Shown: positions 43,668 to 52,191 of the stretch, piece by piece
How positions within the stretch are numbered: the stretch's first letter is position 1
How the letters are laid out: every line of letters begins with the position of its first letter
Assembly (NCBI GenBank): GCA_030606335.1
Contig: JAUWGP010000002.1
Span: forward strand, 53,939 to 117,938
Source of the DNA: Caldifarciminota bacterium
GTDB lineage: Bacteria > Hydrothermota > UBA3073
Direction: 5' to 3'
Length of the DNA: 64,000 nt
Notes under the pieces: generated by a model
What the model was told of the DNA's origin: nothing
The model's database searches: none
Seen by the model: the letters and a program-made list of their open reading frames with translations, nothing else
Position numbers and translations under genes: made by a program

Positions 43668-43741
43668 GGGCCCGTAGCTCAGTTGGTTAGAGCAGCTGAC
43701 TCATAATCAGCGGGTCGGGGGTTCGAGTCCCTCCGGGCCCA
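43668..43741 (+). tRNA. tRNA with anticodon CAT (Met, or Ile2 after lysidine modification)
   Basis: Full cloverleaf: acceptor stem GGGCCCG/CGGGCCC, D arm GCTC-AGTTGGTTA-GAGC, anticodon stem GCTGA/TCAGC with loop CTCATAA, T arm with GTTCGAGTC, discriminator A. CCA is not encoded. The body resembles elongator tRNA-Met; tRNA-Ile2 has the same anticodon, and initiator is unlikely because the 1-72 pair is G-C. Confidence 0.93.
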
Positions 43742-43759
43742 TTTTAGGACGCATTTATG

Positions 43760-43777
43760 GGACGCAGATGAACGCAG
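43760..43777 (+). repeat. inverted repeat arm, 5' side of GxxExxY gene 2
   Basis: GGACGCAGATGAACGCAG, inverted partner at 44194-44211 (17 of 18 positions). It lies 18 bases past the tRNA, and the gene's ATG is inside it. Confidence 0.82.
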
Positions 43778-44202
43778 ATAACCAAGATAATGAATTCAAA
43801 TATAAAGAACTAACTGGAAAAATTATAAAAATTTACTACAAGGTTTATAACAAATTAGGATACGGTTTCTTAGAGAAAGTATACGAAAATGCATTGATGA
43901 TAGAATTCAAAAAAGAAGGAATACCAGCAGTAGCACAAGTCCCAATTAATGTATACTATGACAATAATGAGATTATAGGCGAATATTATACTGACATATT
44001 GGTTGATGAAAAAGTCATAGTTGAAATTAAAGCAAATAAAAAGCTAATAGAAGAGAACGAGGCTCAGTTATTGAATTATTTAAGAGCAACAGACATTGAA
44101 GTAGGTTTACTACTCAACTTTGGACCTGACCCAGAATTTAAAAGAAAGGCATTTGATAATAGTAGAAAAAAGAAAATAAAGAATCCTGATGACCTGCGTT
44201 AA
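43768..44202 (+). CDS. GxxExxY family protein 2
   Basis: 144 aa with the family motif GYGFLEKVY (G..E..Y) near residue 31, preceded by GKIIKIYYKVYNKL. YTDILVDEKVIVEIKANKKL again resembles a nuclease-type D...EIK core, and LRATDIEVGLLLNFG follows. Both start and stop codons lie in the arms of an inverted repeat, and it sits directly behind a tRNA gene. Only distantly similar to family member 1 at 21.6 kb outside the motifs, so it is not a recent local duplicate. Function unestablished; nuclease role is inference. Confidence 0.88.
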   Translation: MNADNQDNEFKYKELTGKIIKIYYKVYNKLGYGFLEKVYENALMIEFKKEGIPAVAQVPINVYYDNNEIIGEYYTDILVDEKVIVEIKANKKLIEENEAQLLNYLRATDIEVGLLLNFGPDPEFKRKAFDNSRKKKIKNPDDLR

Positions 44203-44211
44203 TCTGCGTCC
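44194..44211 (-). repeat. inverted repeat arm, 3' side of GxxExxY gene 2
   Basis: CTGCGTTAATCTGCGTCC, reverse complement of the 43760 arm with one mismatch; the gene's last codons and TAA are inside it. Confidence 0.82.
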
Positions 44212-44227
44212 AAAATAGAGTAGGAGC

Positions 44228-45247
44228 TTAAGGTGTGATTACTACCTTAATCGTCTTTCCACCCTTTACTACCAGCTCAAATCCTTTCTTTATCTCATCC
44301 AGTGGAAGTACGTGAGTTATCATATCCTTAACATTAATTTTCCCTGTTTTTATAAGTTCTATAGCTTCCATATTATCCTCACGAACAGCAGCATAGGTAG
44401 TTGTTATTGTTACCAATTTGTTCCAGATATCGAAAAGATGGAACGGGATCTTAACTCCAGGTTCAGTCATTGCAAAAAATAGAATCCATCCTCCACCGTC
44501 AACTGAATTCATTCCCTGTTCAATTGCAGATATTGCTGCAGTACAGATTATAACACGATCAGCAAGCCTACCATTGTTGGCTTCACATACCTTCTTCTGT
44601 ATATTCTCTCTGGCATCTATCACTACATCCGCCCCAAAAGTTCTGGCAGCCTTAAGTCGATGCTCGTTTATATCTGTTGCTATAATCCTATCTGCTCCCT
44701 TATTGCGTGCAAGTTGTATGTGTAGAAGCCCGGATAGACCGCTTCCTATTACCAGTACAGTATCTCCTTTACCTATTCTTGCCACTCTCTGACCCCTAAC
44801 CACGCATCCAAGGGGTTCTACAAATGTTCCATCCTCATCTGAAATCTCATCTGGCAAGAGGTAAACACCCTTTTCAACATTTATTTTTGGCACCCTTATA
44901 TATTCAGCAAATCCTCCCGGGAAAAAATTAGTCGAGCGAAGTGTTTTACATACACTATGATAACCTCTCTTGCAATACCAGCACTCGCCACAGGGAACGT
45001 GATGGGTAACAAATACCCTGTCACCTTCCTTATATGTCTTAACATCCTTTCCAACTTTAACTATTTCTCCTGTAACCTCATGTCCCAAGACACGTGGCGC
45101 CTTCTTTATCCTGTACCACTCCATAACATCACTGCCGCAGATGCCACATGCTTTCATTTTGACAAGTATCTCTCCTTCACCTATTTCAGGAACAGTCATT
45201 TCTTCCACTCTTACATCATCGTTCCTGTAATACATACCAACTTTCAT
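44228..45247 (-). CDS. zinc-dependent medium-chain alcohol dehydrogenase
   Basis: 339 aa MDR enzyme. Catalytic zinc ligands are seen in CGICGSD and GHEVTGEIV, and the structural zinc site in CGECWYCKRGYHSVC. The Rossmann motif is VLVIGSGLSGLLHIQLA with Asp in IIATDINEHRL, so NAD is the likely cofactor. It resembles threonine or sorbitol dehydrogenases; the substrate is not resolved. The ATG at 45247 follows GTGGAG. Monocistronic, with a consensus promoter at 45381-45409. Confidence 0.87.
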   Translation of the reverse strand: MKVGMYYRNDDVRVEEMTVPEIGEGEILVKMKACGICGSDVMEWYRIKKAPRVLGHEVTGEIVKVGKDVKTYKEGDRVFVTHHVPCGECWYCKRGYHSVCKTLRSTNFFPGGFAEYIRVPKINVEKGVYLLPDEISDEDGTFVEPLGCVVRGQRVARIGKGDTVLVIGSGLSGLLHIQLARNKGADRIIATDINEHRLKAARTFGADVVIDARENIQKKVCEANNGRLADRVIICTAAISAIEQGMNSVDGGGWILFFAMTEPGVKIPFHLFDIWNKLVTITTTYAAVREDNMEAIELIKTGKINVKDMITHVLPLDEIKKGFELVVKGGKTIKVVITP

Positions 45248-45380
45248 AATATACTCCACTTTTTAAAAGTATAATATCAACCGCAGATTCACCCCGCACT
45301 TATATATGTTGCGGGGGAGCCACGGAGATTTTTATATGTCCTTAACTAGGCTTTGCGAAATATCGCAGGCCCCCACGAGG

Positions 45381-45409
45381 ATTATAGCATATAAAAGGAG
45401 ATTTGTCAA
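45381..45409 (-). promoter_or_regulatory. consensus promoter of the alcohol dehydrogenase
   Basis: Minus strand TTGACA-N17-TATAAT, about 135 bases upstream. The leader contains a CCCCGCA/TGCGGGG hairpin near 45292. Confidence 0.76.
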
Positions 45410-45429
45410 GATTTTTACAGAGCTTGGAA

Positions 45430-45880
45430 AAGGGGGTCAGGCTAAGAGATAAGAGATAGATTGTGAGATTGTTCTACAACTTTGGTCTATCTATAATATC
45501 ATTTAATTCCTCTTTTATTAATTTCTTTTTTTGTTGGTTGATAAAATTTCAATGCTTTAATTACTTCCTCGTTTATCACTTTCATTCCTTAATGCTTGTT
45601 TTGTTACTCCAGTAGGTTATTCCACATTAGCTAAAACTTATTCAGATGCAATAGTATATATTCAGACCTCCTCTTATACTCCTTTAATTTATCCAAAAAC
45701 CTCTCTTTATCTTTATCAAAAAGAAATACAGATTCACTACTATTACAATTAAATATCACATGGTAAAAAGCTCCTTCATATTCTATCCACGGTTTCCTGT
45801 AAATGTCTTCATTATATCACGACTCTTACTTAATATTCAATATAATGCAATTATCTCTTATCTCTTAGCCTGACCCCCTT
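45430..45880. mobile_element. non-autonomous element derived from a REP-associated transposase
   Basis: A 29-base perfect inverted repeat (AAGGGGGTCAGGCTAAGAG... at 45430-45458 and its complement at 45852-45880) encloses about 390 AT-rich bases. GGGGTCAGGC ends are typical of REP-associated tyrosine transposase elements, and a transposase remnant lies inside. Confidence 0.7.
45630..45815 (-). pseudogene. N-terminal remnant of an IS200-like REP-associated transposase
   Basis: The minus strand reads YRKPWIEYEGAFYHVIF then NCNSSESVFLFDKDKERFL, matching the start of Y1/RAYT transposases (RKPR.EY.GA.YHV..RGN). The frame lacks a start, stops near 45630 after LLHLNKF, and the catalytic Tyr part is gone. 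A short VTKQALRNES-like tail further on may be the former C-terminus. Confidence 0.7.
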
Positions 45881-45896
45881 ATTACAGTTTTTTTTC

Positions 45897-45925
45897 TTGA
45901 CAAAGTATAAAATTTAGAGTAAAAT
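45897..45925 (+). promoter_or_regulatory. promoter of the CD1871A-like / 4Fe-4S protein unit
   Basis: TTGACA-N17-TAAAAT, 10 bases before the small ORF ATG at 45935, implying a very short leader. Confidence 0.7.
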
Positions 45926-45934
45926 ATACAATCT

Positions 45935-46072
45935 ATGAAAAGGCTTTTTTACATAATACCACTCGCTCTTCTTTTTATCTCTCTTATATTCTGGGGAGCG
46001 AGAAGGGGAGAATTCGGTGAGACACTACAGAATGCATCCATTCTCTGTCTTTCCTGTATAGGCATTGAATGA
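45935..46072 (+). CDS. CD1871A-like CXXC mini-protein
   Basis: 45 aa, below the ORF-track cutoff. One membrane segment (LFYIIPLALLFISLIFWGA) is followed by RRGEFGETLQNASILCLSCIGIE. The ending with CxxCIGI is the hallmark of CD1871A-type CXXC mini-proteins, which occur beside membrane 4Fe-4S proteins. It lies 10 bases after a promoter and 20 bases before such a protein, so the two are probably co-expressed and may form a membrane redox unit. No classical ribosome site is visible. Confidence 0.72.
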   Translation: MKRLFYIIPLALLFISLIFWGARRGEFGETLQNASILCLSCIGIE

Positions 46073-46092
46073 GATAAATACTTTAAACCAAA

Positions 46093-46887
46093 ATGAGAAG
46101 AATAATTCAGGTCTTATCCCTTATTATCAATAACAGTTTCCTGGCTGCCCTATGGAAGAGAACAATATACCAGGGTTCTACAAAATCCATATGCGTTCCT
46201 TTACTCAACTGCTATGCCTGCCCCCTTGCAACAACCTCGTGTCCTATAGGAACTCTTCAACATTTTATCGTAACAAAGGCAATTTCCCTATACGTGATAG
46301 GAGTGTTTGGAACTATCGGTATAATTCTCGGTAAATGGACCTGTGGTTGGCTCTGTCCATTTGGTCTTCTTCAGGAGCTCCTGTATAAAATAAAGAGTCG
46401 AAAGATAATAATGAAAAGGCTATTCAGCCTATCTAAATACTTAGTACTTATTTTTATGGTTATTCTTATCCCTTTCTTTACCCTTGAAACTTGGTTCTGC
46501 AAGCTTTGTCCTCAGGGGACACTTGAGGGTGGTCTACCAATTGCCTTTGGCTTCCTTGGTGGATATCTACAGTCTCAGATACTAACATCGTCTCTATTTT
46601 ATCTAAAGCTTTTTATACTATTATCAGTTATTGTCCTCTCAATATTTATAAAAAGAATTTTCTGCAGGACAATGTGCCCGCTTGGAGCAATTCTTGGTCT
46701 TTTTAACCCCATAAGTCTCTTAAAGCTTAAAGTTATCGATTCAAAATGCAACAAATGTGACATATGTATGAATGTATGTCCTGTAGATATAAAAGTATAT
46801 GAGAGTCCTAATTCACCTGAATGTATAAGATGCATGGAATGTAAGAAAGTATGCAAGAGAAATGCTATAGAATGGAGCTGGAGGTAA
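46093..46887 (+). CDS. membrane 4Fe-4S binding protein (NapH/NosR-like)
   Basis: 264 aa. Four to five membrane segments with Cys motifs on their edges: NCYACPLATTSCPIG, CGWLCPFGLLQEL, FCKLCPQG and CRTMCPLGAILG. The C-terminal pair of ferredoxin clusters is CNKCDICMNVCPVDI and CIRCMECKKVCKRNAI. It resembles the polyferredoxin electron-transfer proteins NapH and NosR. Its partner is unknown apart from the CXXC mini-protein. It overlaps the start of the glycosylase gene by 16 bases. Confidence 0.86.
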   Translation: MRRIIQVLSLIINNSFLAALWKRTIYQGSTKSICVPLLNCYACPLATTSCPIGTLQHFIVTKAISLYVIGVFGTIGIILGKWTCGWLCPFGLLQELLYKIKSRKIIMKRLFSLSKYLVLIFMVILIPFFTLETWFCKLCPQGTLEGGLPIAFGFLGGYLQSQILTSSLFYLKLFILLSVIVLSIFIKRIFCRTMCPLGAILGLFNPISLLKLKVIDSKCNKCDICMNVCPVDIKVYESPNSPECIRCMECKKVCKRNAIEWSWR

Positions 46888-47744
46888 ATAATTTATCTCT
46901 TTATCATAGCCTTGAATGCGGACAGGCATTCAGATGGGATAAACTACCCGATGGCTCCTATTTCGGAGTTGTTGGTGAAAATGCCTTTCTGATAAACCAG
47001 AAAAGAGAAAGGTTAGAAATTATCTCAACAATTGAAGACTCAATTAACTGGGCAAAAATTTATTTTGCGCTTGATATCGACCTTGAGAGAATTCTTCTCA
47101 AAATAGATACCGATGAGTATATACACACGGCAATCAAATCATGCAGCGGTCTTCGGATTTTACGACAGGAACCATGGGAGACACTCGCCTCATTTATACT
47201 TTCCTCCAACAACAGTATCCAGAACATTAAAAGGATGATAAAGACCCTTTCTCAGAGACTTGGCTCAAAAATAGAATTAAATGGTCATCAGGGTTATTCA
47301 TTTCCATCGCCATATTCAATAGTTAAAAACAAGGGTATTGTAAATACTTGCAGACTTGGTTTTAGACGTGACTACCTCATAGAAACGGCTGAGATGATAA
47401 CAAATGGAGATATAGATTTGGAAGAATTAAGGGAACTGCCCTATAAGGGCTTAAGAGAGAAACTTTTCAAGCTTAAAGGTGTGGGACCAAAGGTCGCAGA
47501 CTGCGTAGCGTTATTCGCCTTTGAAAAGAGTGAATCATTTCCCGTAGATGTATGGATAAAGAGAATTATGCAGAAACTATACTTTTCAAATAAAGTGGTA
47601 AACGATAAAAAGTTATACTCCTTTGCAAGAAAGCATTTTGGGAGGTACTGCGGATATGCTCAGGAATATCTTTACTGTTATTATAGACTTAAGATAACTC
47701 AGGAGATTACCTCACAAAAAGTGGGGCAAGAACTAAAGAGATAA
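46872..47744 (+). CDS. 8-oxoguanine DNA glycosylase (OGG-type, HhH)
   Basis: 290 aa. N-terminal [19 protein letters not shown] is typical of bacterial OGG1-like proteins. The helix-hairpin-helix is [11 protein letters not shown] with catalytic Lys near residue 206, and the catalytic Asp is in FPVDVWIKR near 223. [12 protein letters not shown] is the conserved helix before it. It excises 8-oxoguanine and nicks the strand. I prefer the ATG at 46872 for family length; the track start at 46851 would add seven residues. The 3' end overlaps the convergent hppA gene by 38 bases. Confidence 0.88.
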   Translation: MELEVNNLSLYHSLECGQAFRWDKLPDGSYFGVVGENAFLINQKRERLEIISTIEDSINWAKIYFALDIDLERILLKIDTDEYIHTAIKSCSGLRILRQEPWETLASFILSSNNSIQNIKRMIKTLSQRLGSKIELNGHQGYSFPSPYSIVKNKGIVNTCRLGFRRDYLIETAEMITNGDIDLEELRELPYKGLREKLFKLKGVGPKVADCVALFAFEKSESFPVDVWIKRIMQKLYFSNKVVNDKKLYSFARKHFGRYCGYAQEYLYCYYRLKITQEITSQKVGQELKR

Positions 47745-49728
47745 CAGTCATAAGTTTTATTAGTATATTTATTGAAGGACCAATTGTATCCTTCAAAGGA
47801 TCACCCACTGTATCACCAATTACTGCTGCCTTATGAGCTTCAGTTCCTTTTCCACCAAGAGCCCCGCCTTCTATATATTTCTTTGCGTTATCAAGTGCTG
47901 CACCAGAGTTTGCAAACTGTATTGCGAGAACTAGCCCTGTAACAAGTGCTCCCATAAGAACACCTGCAAGAACTACAGGTCCGAGAAAAAGTCCAACCAG
48001 TATTGGTATAACAATGACAAGTATACCCGGTAATAACATACTTTTAATAGCCCCTTTTGTGGCAATATCAACACAAGACGATACATCAGGTGAGGCTGTG
48101 CCTTCCATAAGACCTGTTATCTCCTTGAATTGTCTCCTCACCTCGTCTATGATTTTCCCGGCAACCTTTTCTACACCCCCTGCAAGAAGAGAGCCAAAAA
48201 GGAATGGTATCATTCCACCAAACAGGAGTCCAACGATAAGCCAGGGATCGGTCAACGAAAGACGTATGGGTTCTTGTGCAAATCTATTTATGGTAGCAAG
48301 ATATGCAACAAACAACCCAACCGCTGCAAATGCAGCACTTCCTATCGCAAATCCCTTGCCTATTGCGGCTGTAGTATTTCCCACTGCATCAAGGGAATCC
48401 GTAATCTTCCTGACACTCTCCGGCAGCTCAGCCATCTGTGCAATACCTCCTGCATTATCCGCAACAGGCCCATATGAATCAACTGCAAGTGTTATGCCAA
48501 GTATAGATAACATACCAAAGGAAGCGAGTGCAATTCCGTAAACACCTCCGAATTTATAACCCAATAATATACTTATACCTATGATAACTACTGGTATAAG
48601 TGTACTCCCCATACCAAGACCTAATCCTCCAACAATGACGACTGCAGGTCCTCTCTTGGCAGCCTTTGCGAGCTCTCTGGTGGGTCTATACTTATAGGAA
48701 GTATAGAACTCTGATACAAGCCCTATTATAATGCCTGATGCTACACCTGCTACTATACACCACAAGAGTGGCATTGCAGAAAATGTTATATTTTCATCTA
48801 TATATTTTACTCCTGACATCCTTAATATAAAGAAGCTACCCAGAATCATAAGTACAGCAGATATATATACACCGGAATTCAGGGTGTTTTGTGGGTCTTT
48901 CACAATCCCGCTTTTAACCCATAGAGCACCAATTATACTACACACAATACCCCAGGAAGCAAGCATTATTGGCAGTAAAATGAGACTGCCTCTCAGTACG
49001 ATTAAACTTGCTGCTATTGCAATCGTCGCTATTATCGATTCAACATAGGATTCGAGCAGATCTGCCCCAAGACCTGCAGTATCCCCGACATTATCACCTA
49101 CATTGTCCGCAATCACGGCAGGGTTTCTCGGGTCGTCTTCTGGTATATTCTGCTCGACCTTACCAACCAAATCAGCACCCATATCAGCGCCTTTGGTATA
49201 TATACCACCACCCGCACGCGCAAAAAGGGCAAAAAGAGATGCTCCCATTGCATAACCACTTATTGCTACTGGATCAGCCTTGAAAACTATAAAGACCGCT
49301 GAAAGACCAAGAAGTCCTATTCCAACCACTGCAAGGCCGGTAGTAGCACCACCAGTAAATGAGACTGATAGTGCCTCCTTCAACCCCTTTCGAGCCGCTT
49401 CTGTAGTTCTTGAATTCGCCCTTGTTCCAACGGACATGGCAAGGTAGCCGGATATAGCTGATGCAACAGCACCGGTCACAAATGATACAGCGGTTCGCCA
49501 GTCTACATCGAGCCCTGTTCTACCCAATAAAATAAGAAAAATTGTAAACACTACTACAACTATAAATACAAAGAAATATTCTCTCTTTAGAAATGTCCTT
49601 GCACCACTTTGAATTAGTGACGAAATCTCCCGCATCTTTTCATTCCCCTGAGGTTTCTTAAGAAGGGATATTGAAAATATAAGAATTGTTATAAGTGCTA
49701 ATCCACTTGCAACAAAGGGAATCCACAT
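47707..49728 (-). CDS. hppA: membrane-bound ion-translocating pyrophosphatase
   Basis: 673 aa, about 16 membrane segments. The PPi-binding motif [23 protein letters not shown] lies near residue 180, then [11 protein letters not shown]; the second acidic set ([12 protein letters not shown]) and the third ([15 protein letters not shown]) follow. GNTTAA near 450 has Ala where K-independent enzymes have Lys, so it is K-dependent. It hydrolyses PPi to pump H or Na; which ion cannot be decided here. AGGAGG precedes the ATG. Transcribed from a promoter divergent from prs; the leader contains foldback repeats. Confidence 0.94.
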   Translation of the reverse strand: MWIPFVASGLALITILIFSISLLKKPQGNEKMREISSLIQSGARTFLKREYFFVFIVVVVFTIFLILLGRTGLDVDWRTAVSFVTGAVASAISGYLAMSVGTRANSRTTEAARKGLKEALSVSFTGGATTGLAVVGIGLLGLSAVFIVFKADPVAISGYAMGASLFALFARAGGGIYTKGADMGADLVGKVEQNIPEDDPRNPAVIADNVGDNVGDTAGLGADLLESYVESIIATIAIAASLIVLRGSLILLPIMLASWGIVCSIIGALWVKSGIVKDPQNTLNSGVYISAVLMILGSFFILRMSGVKYIDENITFSAMPLLWCIVAGVASGIIIGLVSEFYTSYKYRPTRELAKAAKRGPAVVIVGGLGLGMGSTLIPVVIIGISILLGYKFGGVYGIALASFGMLSILGITLAVDSYGPVADNAGGIAQMAELPESVRKITDSLDAVGNTTAAIGKGFAIGSAAFAAVGLFVAYLATINRFAQEPIRLSLTDPWLIVGLLFGGMIPFLFGSLLAGGVEKVAGKIIDEVRRQFKEITGLMEGTASPDVSSCVDIATKGAIKSMLLPGILVIVIPILVGLFLGPVVLAGVLMGALVTGLVLAIQFANSGAALDNAKKYIEGGALGGKGTEAHKAAVIGDTVGDPLKDTIGPSINILIKLMTVISLVLAPLFVR

Positions 49729-49858
49729 AAATCCTCCTATATTAATTATTGGTAGTATGCAAAATCTTTTGTGGATTTTCTCTTGTTTCGTTAACTAAGG
49801 AATAATCCACTGTTTTTTATATAGTTATTAACTTTTGACTTGTCTCTCTCTAATTCTT

Positions 49859-49940
49859 GTAGGGGTCGGATTCCCGTCTGCCGTCGGGCGGGTATCCGAT
49901 CCGTTTCTTTTGCGGGTTCGATAAATCGAACCCCTACATT
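49859..49940. repeat. TAGGGGTCGGATTCC foldback repeat, copy 2
   Basis: Near-identical to 28417-28498, with inverted ends TGTAGGGG/CCCCTACA. Lies in the hppA leader. Confidence 0.85.
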
Positions 49941-49964
49941 TTTGCTTTCATATTATTTCTACTA

Positions 49965-50095
49965 ACGATTGTCCTCTATATACTTACGAATATTATGTAA
50001 GGCTTTCGCGTTCCTTATTTGCGGGTTTGATAAATCGAACCCCTACATTTTTGCTTTCATATTCTATCATACTATTTTTCACAGTATCTAATTAT
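49965..50095. repeat. foldback repeat, right-half variant
   Basis: Starts ATTGTCCTCTATATACTTACG, contains GGGTTTGATAAATCGAACCCC and ends TTTTTCACAGTATCTAATT. About 130 bases nearly identical to part of 56872-57076; also in the hppA leader. Confidence 0.85.
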
Positions 50096-50121
50096 TATTA
50101 GTCCCAAATAATTTATGTCGA

Positions 50122-50150
50122 AGTATACCATATGCTCTATGAAAAGTCAA
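50122..50150 (-). promoter_or_regulatory. promoter of hppA
   Basis: Minus strand TTGACT-N17-TATACT. Its -35 box forms one arm of a palindrome shared with the divergent prs promoter. The leader to hppA is nearly 400 bases. Confidence 0.72.
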
Positions 50151-50160
50151 GAAAAAAATC

Positions 50161-50189
50161 TTGACTTTTCTCCTTTTATATGATATAAT
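50161..50189 (+). promoter_or_regulatory. promoter of prs
   Basis: TTGACT-N17-TATAAT. Together with the hppA promoter the -35 boxes lie in inverted arms AAAAGTCAAGA/TCTTGACTTTT separated by 6 A bases. Confidence 0.76.
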
Positions 50190-50242
50190 ACACCCGCAAA
50201 CTATTAAACTGAATTATCTTTCTAAAAGACATAAAATGGTTC

Positions 50243-50348
50243 AACCACAGAGACTATAGAAAAAAAGAGTTTCCTTTTAAGTATATCATTAAGAAGTAAT
50301 ATATCAAAGTATTAAAAAATCTCGGCGTTCTCTGCGCCCTCTGTGGTT
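50243..50348. repeat. ACCACAGAG foldback element in the prs leader
   Basis: AACCACAGAG at one end and CTCTGTGGTT at the other are exact inverted repeats around about 86 bases; also contains CTCGGCGTTCTCTGCGCC. Best-preserved member of the family. Confidence 0.8.
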
Positions 50349-50387
50349 AAAGATTTACACCATCTTTATCTGTTAAAGGAGGTGATA

Positions 50388-51320
50388 ATGCCTGAAGAAA
50401 TAAAGGTATTTGGTGGTAATTCGAATCCTTCATTGACAAAAAAGATATGTGATTACCTTGAATTGCCTGTTGGGAACATAACCTGTAAAAGGTTTTCTGA
50501 TGGTGAGATATTCGTGAAGATAAACGAGAACGTGCGAGGAGAGAACGTTTTTCTTGTTCAATCTACCCAACCACCTGCAGAAAACCTTCTTGAACTTCTA
50601 CTTATGATAGATGCAGCGAGAAGGGCGTCTGCAGAGAGAATCACTGCTATTATTCCATACTTTGGTTACGCAAGACAGGATAAAAAAGATGAACCAAGGG
50701 TCCCAATATCTGCAAAATTGATTGCTAATCTCATTGTTACGGCTGGAGCTGATAGGATCCTTACATGCGATCTTCATGCCGAACAGATTCAGGGTTTCTT
50801 TGACATTCCATTCGACCACCTATATGCTCTGCCGGTATTCTTAGAATATGCGGGTGAAAAAGACCTTTCTAATTTCACCATTGTATCACCTGATACAGGT
50901 GGAGTAAGAAGAACCTGGGGGTTTGCGAAGAGACTTGGAGGATTACCAATAGCTATAGTAGACAAGAGAAGACCAGCACCAAATCAGTCTTATGTAATGA
51001 ACATAATCGGTGAGGTAAATAACAGAAATGTATTAATAGTTGATGACATAATAGACACTGGTGGTACTATAATAGGAGCAGCACAGGCATTAAAATCAGC
51101 AGGAGCAATTGATGTATATTGTTTCTGTACCCATCCAATATTATCTGGGAACGCAAAGCAGAACATTGATTCTTCAGTAATAGCAGAATTTATTACTACA
51201 GATACACTACCTCTCAACTGGAATTCAAAAAAATTAAACATTCTTTCTGTTTCAAAACTCCTTGGTGAGGCAATACGAAGAATACACAACAGTGAATCCG
51301 TAAGTTCTTTATTCGTTTGA
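50388..51320 (+). CDS. prs: ribose-phosphate pyrophosphokinase
   Basis: 310 aa, normal length. Motifs: FSDGEIFVKINENVRG, PYFGYARQDKK (ATP site), CDLHAEQIQGFF, SPDTGGVRR, VDKRRP and the PRPP-binding VLIVDDIIDTGGTI. It makes PRPP from ribose-5-phosphate and ATP for nucleotide, His and Trp synthesis; pyrE at 57.1 kb uses PRPP. The ATG at 50388 follows AAAGGAGGTGAT, a near-perfect ribosome site; the track start at 50343 lies in a foldback repeat. Confidence 0.95.
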   Translation: MPEEIKVFGGNSNPSLTKKICDYLELPVGNITCKRFSDGEIFVKINENVRGENVFLVQSTQPPAENLLELLLMIDAARRASAERITAIIPYFGYARQDKKDEPRVPISAKLIANLIVTAGADRILTCDLHAEQIQGFFDIPFDHLYALPVFLEYAGEKDLSNFTIVSPDTGGVRRTWGFAKRLGGLPIAIVDKRRPAPNQSYVMNIIGEVNNRNVLIVDDIIDTGGTIIGAAQALKSAGAIDVYCFCTHPILSGNAKQNIDSSVIAEFITTDTLPLNWNSKKLNILSVSKLLGEAIRRIHNSESVSSLFV

Positions 51321-51549
51321 GGCTTATCAACTATAAGCAGTAGCAAGCTTCTGCACTCCAAATAATATTAATAAGAGTTGTTTTAAATTATGTCAGAAGT
51401 TAAATTTTAATATGGTAGAAAATAGAATTTAGTGTCGAAAATAAAGTAATATAAAAACTCAAAAATTAAGATTACAAAATCTCCAATTATAGCTATGTTA
51501 TTATATTTGATTTTTGATATTTAATTTTTTATTTATTATCGGGGGTATT

Positions 51550-52191
51550 ATGAAGACTTTAAAGATTGAAAAAAGGGGAAGGGTCGGTAAAAGCGATGCC
51601 AGACGATTGAGAAAAGAGGGCAAAATACCTGCTGTAATATATGGACATGGTGAAAAGACTGAAAATATTGTAATTTCTAAAAGTATTCTTAAAACTTACA
51701 TTCATGAACACAAAGAAGAGATTATAAGATTAGGTCCTGGTAAGGGAAAGGATGTTGTGATAAAAGAGATTCAATATGACCCTATAACAGATGAAGTTAA
51801 TCATATAGATTTTATGCATATTCACAAAGGAGAAAAACTAAAGGTATCTATTCCAATCATTATTGATGGTACCTCCCAGGGTGTGAAGGTTGGTGGAGTA
51901 TTGGAGCACTGGATTAGACAGCTCGATATAGAATGCCTCCCAAAAGACATTCCAAATGAATTCAACCTTGACATTACTGAGCTAAATATTGGTGAATCTC
52001 TGCATGTAAAGGACCTCTCCATAGGAGAAGGGATAAAAGTTCTTGCTAGACCTGATGACGCTATCGTTAGTGTAATGGCTCCGAGAAAAGAAGAGGTGAA
52101 GGTAGTAGTCGAAGAAGAGGAGGTTGAGGAAGTAGAAGAAGAGGTAGAAGTAACAGAAGAAAAGGAAGAGAAGGAAGTCACAGAAGAATGA
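51550..52191 (+). CDS. rplY: 50S ribosomal protein bL25 (CTC family)
   Basis: 213 aa. N-terminal 5S rRNA-binding domain (KRGRVGKSDARRLRKEGKIPAVIYGHG, EIQYDPITDEVNHIDFMHI) followed by the TL5/CTC C-terminal beta domain (GVKVGGVLEHWIRQLDIECLPKDIP). A highly acidic Glu/Val-rich tail of about 35 residues ends the protein. GGGGG precedes the ATG at 51550. Followed by pth with overlapping stop and start, the common bacterial order prs-rplY-pth. Confidence 0.93.
   Translation: MKTLKIEKRGRVGKSDARRLRKEGKIPAVIYGHGEKTENIVISKSILKTYIHEHKEEIIRLGPGKGKDVVIKEIQYDPITDEVNHIDFMHIHKGEKLKVSIPIIIDGTSQGVKVGGVLEHWIRQLDIECLPKDIPNEFNLDITELNIGESLHVKDLSIGEGIKVLARPDDAIVSVMAPRKEEVKVVVEEEEVEEVEEEVEVTEEKEEKEVTEE

Noticed and set aside
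43668-43741. tRNA as an integration site for a genomic island
   Set aside because: No integrase and no duplicated tRNA 3' end was found; only the GxxExxY unit follows.
48014-48541. 175-aa ORF antisense to hppA
   Set aside because: Shadow of the hppA reading frame; low-complexity, no start signal or family motif.
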